Of a stretch of DNA of 8,424 nt, positions 5,302 to 8,424 are shown piece after piece; positions within the stretch are counted from its first letter, which is position 1, and each line of letters begins with the position of its first letter. The stretch is from Chloroflexota bacterium. GTDB lineage: Bacteria > Chloroflexota > Limnocylindria > P2-11E. Both the position numbers and the translations under genes were made by a program. Under the pieces are notes generated by a model that was not told the origin of the DNA, ran no database searches, and worked only from the letters and a program-made list of their open reading frames with translations. The stretch lies in contig VBGS01000060.1 in NCBI GenBank assembly GCA_005889445.1, positions 1 to 8,424 of the forward strand, read 5' to 3'.

Positions 5302-6309
5302 ATGGACTTCGGATTCACGCTGAAACCGGACCACCCGCTCGAGCGCGTGGTCTCGCTCACGCGACGCGCGGAGTCCGCGGGCTTCACGTACGGATGGCTC
5401 TTCGACAGCCACGTGCTCTGGAAGGAGCCGTACGTGCTGCTCACGCTCATGGCCCAGAACACCAACCGGATGCGGCTCGGAACGTGCGTGACGAACCCGG
5501 CGACACGCGAACCGACGGTCACCGCGAGCGTCCTCGCGGTCCTCCAGGAGCTTTCCGGAGGGCGCATGGACCTGGGCATCGGCCGCGGGGACTCCGCCCG
5601 TCGCGTCCTGGGCAAGAAGCCCACCGATCTCGCGATGCTCGAGGAGGCGACGACCGTGATCCGTGACCTCTGCGAAGGGCGCGAGGTCACCTACGAAGGC
5701 ACGACGCTCCGGTTTGACTGGACGGGCAAACAACGTCTGCCGGTGTGGATCGCCGGGTACGGGCCGAAGGCGCTCGAGCTCACCGGCCGAATCGCCGACG
5801 GCGCGATCATCCAGCTCGCGGATCCAAGCCTGGTCGGCTGGTGCATCGGCCTGCTCCGGGACGGCGCACGCAAGGCCGGCCGCGACCCGCGCGAGGTCTC
5901 CGTCATGGTCGCCGCGCCGGCGCACATCGGAGCGCGCGACAAGGTCCGCGACCGTGTCCGGTGGTTTCCCGCGCTCGTCTCGAACCACGTCGTGGACCTG
6001 GTGCGGCGGTACGGCGAGAAGGGTCTCCCGGCCGACCTCACCGCGTACGTCCGGAATCGGCCCGCCTACGACTACCAGCATCACGCCGAGTCGGGATCGT
6101 CGAATGCCGCGTTCGTCGACGATGAGTCGGTCGATCGCTTCTGCGTGACCGGCGAGATCGACGAGCACATCGAAAAGCTGCGCCAGCTCGCCGCGATCGG
6201 CGTCCGGCAGTTCAACATCTATCTGATGAGCGGCGAGGAGGAGCGGATCCTCGAGCTCTACGGCGAGCGCATCATCCCCGCGCTCACTCGAGCGACGACG
6301 GCGGCCTGA
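5302..6309 (+). CDS. LLM-class flavin/F420-dependent oxidoreductase, CPS_4112 type
   Basis: A 335-residue luciferase-like TIM-barrel oxidoreductase. Its pattern fits the family I know as TIGR03842 (F420_CPS_4112): MDFGFTLKPD at the N-terminus, WLFDSHVLWKEPYV at 32-45, TNPATREPTVTAS at 64-76, GIGRGDSARRVLGKKPT at 92-108, WIAGYGPKALEL at 149-160, the hallmark WFPALVSNHVVDLVRRYG at 221-238 and YDYQHHAESG at 256-265, and VDRFCVTGEIDEHIEKL at 277-293. The family is named from a Colwellia locus and also occurs in hosts thought to lack F420, so FMN use is possible. The F420 neighbours favour F420. It lacks the Lys/Thr phosphate motif of FGD (TSGKG), so a sugar phosphate is unlikely. The substrate is unknown. 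Its last 26 nt overlap the convergent GNAT gene. Confidence 0.9.
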   Translation: MDFGFTLKPDHPLERVVSLTRRAESAGFTYGWLFDSHVLWKEPYVLLTLMAQNTNRMRLGTCVTNPATREPTVTASVLAVLQELSGGRMDLGIGRGDSARRVLGKKPTDLAMLEEATTVIRDLCEGREVTYEGTTLRFDWTGKQRLPVWIAGYGPKALELTGRIADGAIIQLADPSLVGWCIGLLRDGARKAGRDPREVSVMVAAPAHIGARDKVRDRVRWFPALVSNHVVDLVRRYGEKGLPADLTAYVRNRPAYDYQHHAESGSSNAAFVDDESVDRFCVTGEIDEHIEKLRQLAAIGVRQFNIYLMSGEEERILELYGERIIPALTRATTAA

Positions 6310-6685
6310 CCGCAGCCCGCGCCGCTACGCGCGCGTTCGTTCTCGTGACGAGCATCACGACGTGGCGGCAGCCGAGCGTGCGGGATTCCCGCTCCCCGCG
6401 GGCGAGGAGCGCGGCGCCGAGGCCACGCGACTGATGCGTCTGGGCGACGAGCAGGAGCCGCAGGTACGCGGCGCGATCCAGGGCCCGAGTTGGAACGAGC
6501 CACGCCAGGCCGACGACGCCGTCGCCGTCGAGCGCCGCGAGAACGATGTCTCGCTCGCGCAGCGCCGCCGCCAGGTTCGCCTTCGCGCCGCGCTCGGTCA
6601 CGCGGTAGCGGCGAAGAAGCGGTGACGCCGCCATCAGCCGCGCCATCGGGACGACGTGCTGGGCGGCCGCCCGGACGATCCTCAT
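6284..6685 (-). CDS. Small GNAT acetyltransferase, apparently C-terminally truncated
   Basis: A 133-residue GNAT-like protein. The fold reads normally from residue 1: MRIVRAA as strand 1; helices to about 42; strands at 46-64 (DIVLAALDGDGVVGLAWLVP); then LRLLLVAQTHQSRGLGAALL at 75-94, which contains the acetyl-CoA motif Gln85-Ser-Arg-Gly-Leu-Gly90. CRHVVMLVTRTNARV follows at 106-120. At this point relatives continue with NxxAxxFYxxxGF and two more strands. Here the frame goes NARVAARAAVRPPSSLE and stops, so the FYE/GF helix and last strands (about 20-30 residues) are missing. The other two frames do not restore them within the next 80 nt. It may be inactive or depend on a partner. The ATG overlaps the dppC-like stop by 4 nt (ATGA), so it belongs to the transporter operon. 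Confidence 0.72.
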   Translation of the reverse strand: MRIVRAAAQHVVPMARLMAASPLLRRYRVTERGAKANLAAALRERDIVLAALDGDGVVGLAWLVPTRALDRAAYLRLLLVAQTHQSRGLGAALLARGERESRTLGCRHVVMLVTRTNARVAARAAVRPPSSLE

Positions 6686-7566
6686 CGGCGCTGCGGATCG
6701 AGCGCATCGCGGAGACCGTCGCCGAGCAGGTTGAAGCCGAGGACGGCGACCATGATCGCGAGGCCGGGGAAGATCGCGAGATGCGTCGCGAACTCGAGGT
6801 ACTGCCGTCCTTCGTTCAGCATCACGCCCCAGGACGGAGCGGGTGGCTGCGCGGAGAGGCCCAGGAAGGACAGCGCCCCCTCGGTCAGCACCGCCCAGGA
6901 AAGCGCGAGGCTCACCTGGACGATGAGCGTCGAAAGAAGGTTGGGCACGATGTGCCGGACAACGATCCGCGTGCGGGTGGCTCCGATGGCACGCGCGGCC
7001 TCGACGAAGTCGCGCGCCCTCAGCGCAAGGACCGGTCCGCGCACGACCCGCATGAAGATCGGCGTGTAGACCACCGCGATCGCGATGATCACATTCCGCG
7101 GATCGGGGCCGAGCGCTGCGACGATCCCGAGCGCGAGCAGGATCGCCGGGAACGCGAAGAAGACATCCATGACCCGGCCGATCGCGAGATCGACGATCCC
7201 TCCCAGATACCCCGACACCAGGCCCAGGACGCCGCCAGCGGCGGTGGCCGCCGCGACCGACAGCAGCGCGACCTGCATCGACAGCCGCGCGCCGAACAGC
7301 ACGCGGCTGAAGAGGTCGCGCCCGAGCGGATCCGTTCCGAACGGGAACGCCGCGCTCGGCCCCGCGAGGCGGTCGGCGGAGATCTGCAGCGGGTCGCGGA
7401 GCGGCAACACGCCGACCGTCAGGGCGACCAAGGCGAAGACCGCGACCATCGCGAGCCCCGCAAGAGCCACCGGTTCGCGTGCGATCGCCGCGAGCACGCC
7501 CGTGCGGCTCTGACCGAACGCCACCGGCGCGTTATGCGAGGCGGATTCGGGGATCCAGGTAGCCAT
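6682..7566 (-). CDS. ABC transporter permease, DppC/OppC type
   Basis: A 294-residue inner-membrane subunit of a peptide/nickel-type importer. The N-terminal membrane segment (about 34-56) is followed by a periplasmic stretch with PFGTDPLGRDLFSRVLFGAR at 75-94, the hallmark of DppC-type permeases. Membrane segments follow near 97-120, 135-153, 158-172, 210-235 and 264-283. The EAA loop that contacts the ATPase is at 187-209 (FVEAARAIGATRTRIVVRHI, then VPN). ALSFLGLSAQPPAPSWGVML at 231-250 is also typical. The ATG at 7566 gives a 35-nt overlap with the upstream permease gene. A GTG at 7524, after that gene's stop, is an alternative but would shorten the N-terminus. The ATPases and binding protein are not in the window, so the substrate is open. 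Confidence 0.93.
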   Translation of the reverse strand: MATWIPESASHNAPVAFGQSRTGVLAAIAREPVALAGLAMVAVFALVALTVGVLPLRDPLQISADRLAGPSAAFPFGTDPLGRDLFSRVLFGARLSMQVALLSVAAATAAGGVLGLVSGYLGGIVDLAIGRVMDVFFAFPAILLALGIVAALGPDPRNVIIAIAVVYTPIFMRVVRGPVLALRARDFVEAARAIGATRTRIVVRHIVPNLLSTLIVQVSLALSWAVLTEGALSFLGLSAQPPAPSWGVMLNEGRQYLEFATHLAIFPGLAIMVAVLGFNLLGDGLRDALDPQRR

Positions 7567-8424
7567 ACAGAAGATCCACAACGATGTTGAGCGCGACGAA
7601 CAGGATCGCGATCGCGAGCACTCCACCCTGCACGAGCGCGTAGTCGCGCTGCACGATCGCGGTCAGCAGCATGCGGCCGACGCCCGGGATCGTGAAGATC
7701 TCCTCGACGACGACCGCGCCTCCGAGAAGCTGGCCGACCTGGATGCCGAGAAGCGTCACCACGACGATCAACCCGTTCTTGAGGACGTGCCGGCGCAGGA
7801 CGAGCGCCGGACCGAGCCCCTTGGCCTTCGCCGTGCGCACGTAGTCGGCGCTCAGGACGTCGAGCATGGCCGAACGCGTCATTCGCATCGTCGCCGCGGC
7901 GAGCGCGAGCCCGAGCGTGATCGCCGGGAACAGCTGGAGCTTGAGATTGCTCAGCGGGTCGCGGACGAAGTCGACGTAGCCGCCGGTGTTGGGGAGCCAC
8001 CGGAGATAGAGCGAGAAGAGAACGATGATCAGCGTCCCGAGCCAGAAGCTCGGCAGCGAGAGACCGATGAGGCCGCCGATGCGCGCCGCAACGTCGAGGC
8101 GTGAGCGCGGCCGCACCGCCGACAGCAGGCCGAGCGGTATGCCAAGGGTGACCGCAATGAGCGCGGCCGCCGTCGCGAGCTCGAGCGTCGCGGGGAGGCG
8201 CTCGGCGATCTCGACGAGGACGGGCCGTCCGGTGCGGATCGAGTAGCCCGCGTCGCCGCGGAGGAGCGAGCTCAGCCAGTTCCAGTACTGGACCAGGAGC
8301 GGCTGATCGAGGCCGAAGTACGCGCGAAGGCTGGCGAGCTGCTCGGGCGTCAGCGCCGTCGAGGTGCCGAGCCGCGCCGCGATCGCATCCCCGGGGATGA
8401 GGCGGATGAACAGAAATGTGAGGA
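7532..8424 (-). CDS. ABC transporter permease, DppB/OppB type (5' end outside window)
   Basis: The minus-strand frame is open from the window edge at 8424 to the stop at 7532-7534, giving 296 visible residues of a family usually slightly over 300, so about 10-20 N-terminal residues are missing. The visible part starts in the first membrane helix and runs FLFIRLIPGDAIAARLG, the usual DppB beginning. LTPEQLASLRAYFGLDQPL and YWNWL follow, the family's conserved periplasmic helix. The next membrane segment is near 80-97. The EAA loop is YVRTAKAKGLGPALVLRRHV (about 194-213), and the end, DLLYGYLDPRIRLA, is typical. It pairs with the DppC-type permease to form the channel of an oligopeptide, dipeptide or nickel importer. 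An ATG at 8116 inside the frame is not the start, since family sequence continues well upstream of it. Confidence 0.94.
   Translation of the reverse strand, partial: LTFLFIRLIPGDAIAARLGTSTALTPEQLASLRAYFGLDQPLLVQYWNWLSSLLRGDAGYSIRTGRPVLVEIAERLPATLELATAAALIAVTLGIPLGLLSAVRPRSRLDVAARIGGLIGLSLPSFWLGTLIIVLFSLYLRWLPNTGGYVDFVRDPLSNLKLQLFPAITLGLALAAATMRMTRSAMLDVLSADYVRTAKAKGLGPALVLRRHVLKNGLIVVVTLLGIQVGQLLGGAVVVEEIFTIPGVGRMLLTAIVQRDYALVQGGVLAIAILFVALNIVVDLLYGYLDPRIRLA

Noticed and set aside
6490..7590. Long + strand open frame (366 codons) antisense to the permease genes
   Set aside because: It is rich in Arg, Asp, Glu and His with no domain, as expected from reading GC-rich permease genes backwards. 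The minus-strand frames encode clear DppB/DppC proteins.
1..8424. Mobile elements, CRISPR arrays, tRNA or rRNA genes, attachment sites
   Set aside because: I saw no transposase or integrase motifs, regularly spaced repeats, cloverleaf structures or rRNA-like segments on either strand.

Overview
The window is a GC-rich, gene-dense bacterial chromosome segment with no phage, insertion sequence, CRISPR or RNA gene that I can see. Its signature is coenzyme F420. A CofE ligase, an F420-dependent glucose-6-phosphate dehydrogenase (FGD) homologue, two PPOX-fold split-barrel proteins and a second luciferase-like (LLM) oxidoreductase sit side by side. Together with the CxxC zinc-ribbon protein, a DinB-like protein and several candidate leaderless promoters, this fits an environmental Chloroflexota (Limnocylindria-like) or deep actinobacterial lineage. 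That placement is inference; there is no marker gene in the window.

Layout. Positions 1-90 hold the last 29 residues of a sensor histidine kinase. Two GNAT acetyltransferases follow on the + strand (103-687 and 687-1229), joined by a one-base stop/start overlap. A 130-nt leader with a 5' hairpin precedes a two-module zinc-ribbon protein (1360-1707), which ends in a strong intrinsic terminator (1734-1764). A DinB-like protein (about 1783-2547) meets the next block tail to tail.

The F420 block spans 2544-6309. A minus-strand pair, cofE (2945-3751) then a PPOX protein (2544-2945), diverges from a 99-nt intergenic region. On the other side is a plus-strand set: the FGD homologue (3851-4846), a PPOX protein of the Rv0121 type (4843-5271) and an LLM oxidoreductase of the CPS_4112 type (5302-6309). 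CofE adds glutamates to F420-0, an FGD enzyme would reduce F420 with glucose-6-phosphate, and the PPOX and LLM proteins are candidate users of F420H2. The locus therefore joins cofactor maturation, recharging and use.

The right end is a minus-strand peptide/nickel-type ABC transporter operon: DppB-like permease (running off the window at 8424), DppC-like permease, and a small GNAT protein overlapping dppC by 4 nt. That GNAT ends abruptly where its last conserved motif should begin, and its 3' end overlaps the LLM gene.

Three + strand genes have a TANNCT hexamer 9-11 nt before the start codon and no clear Shine-Dalgarno sequence, and a fourth such hexamer lies upstream of the zinc-ribbon leader. 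This suggests leaderless or near-leaderless transcription.
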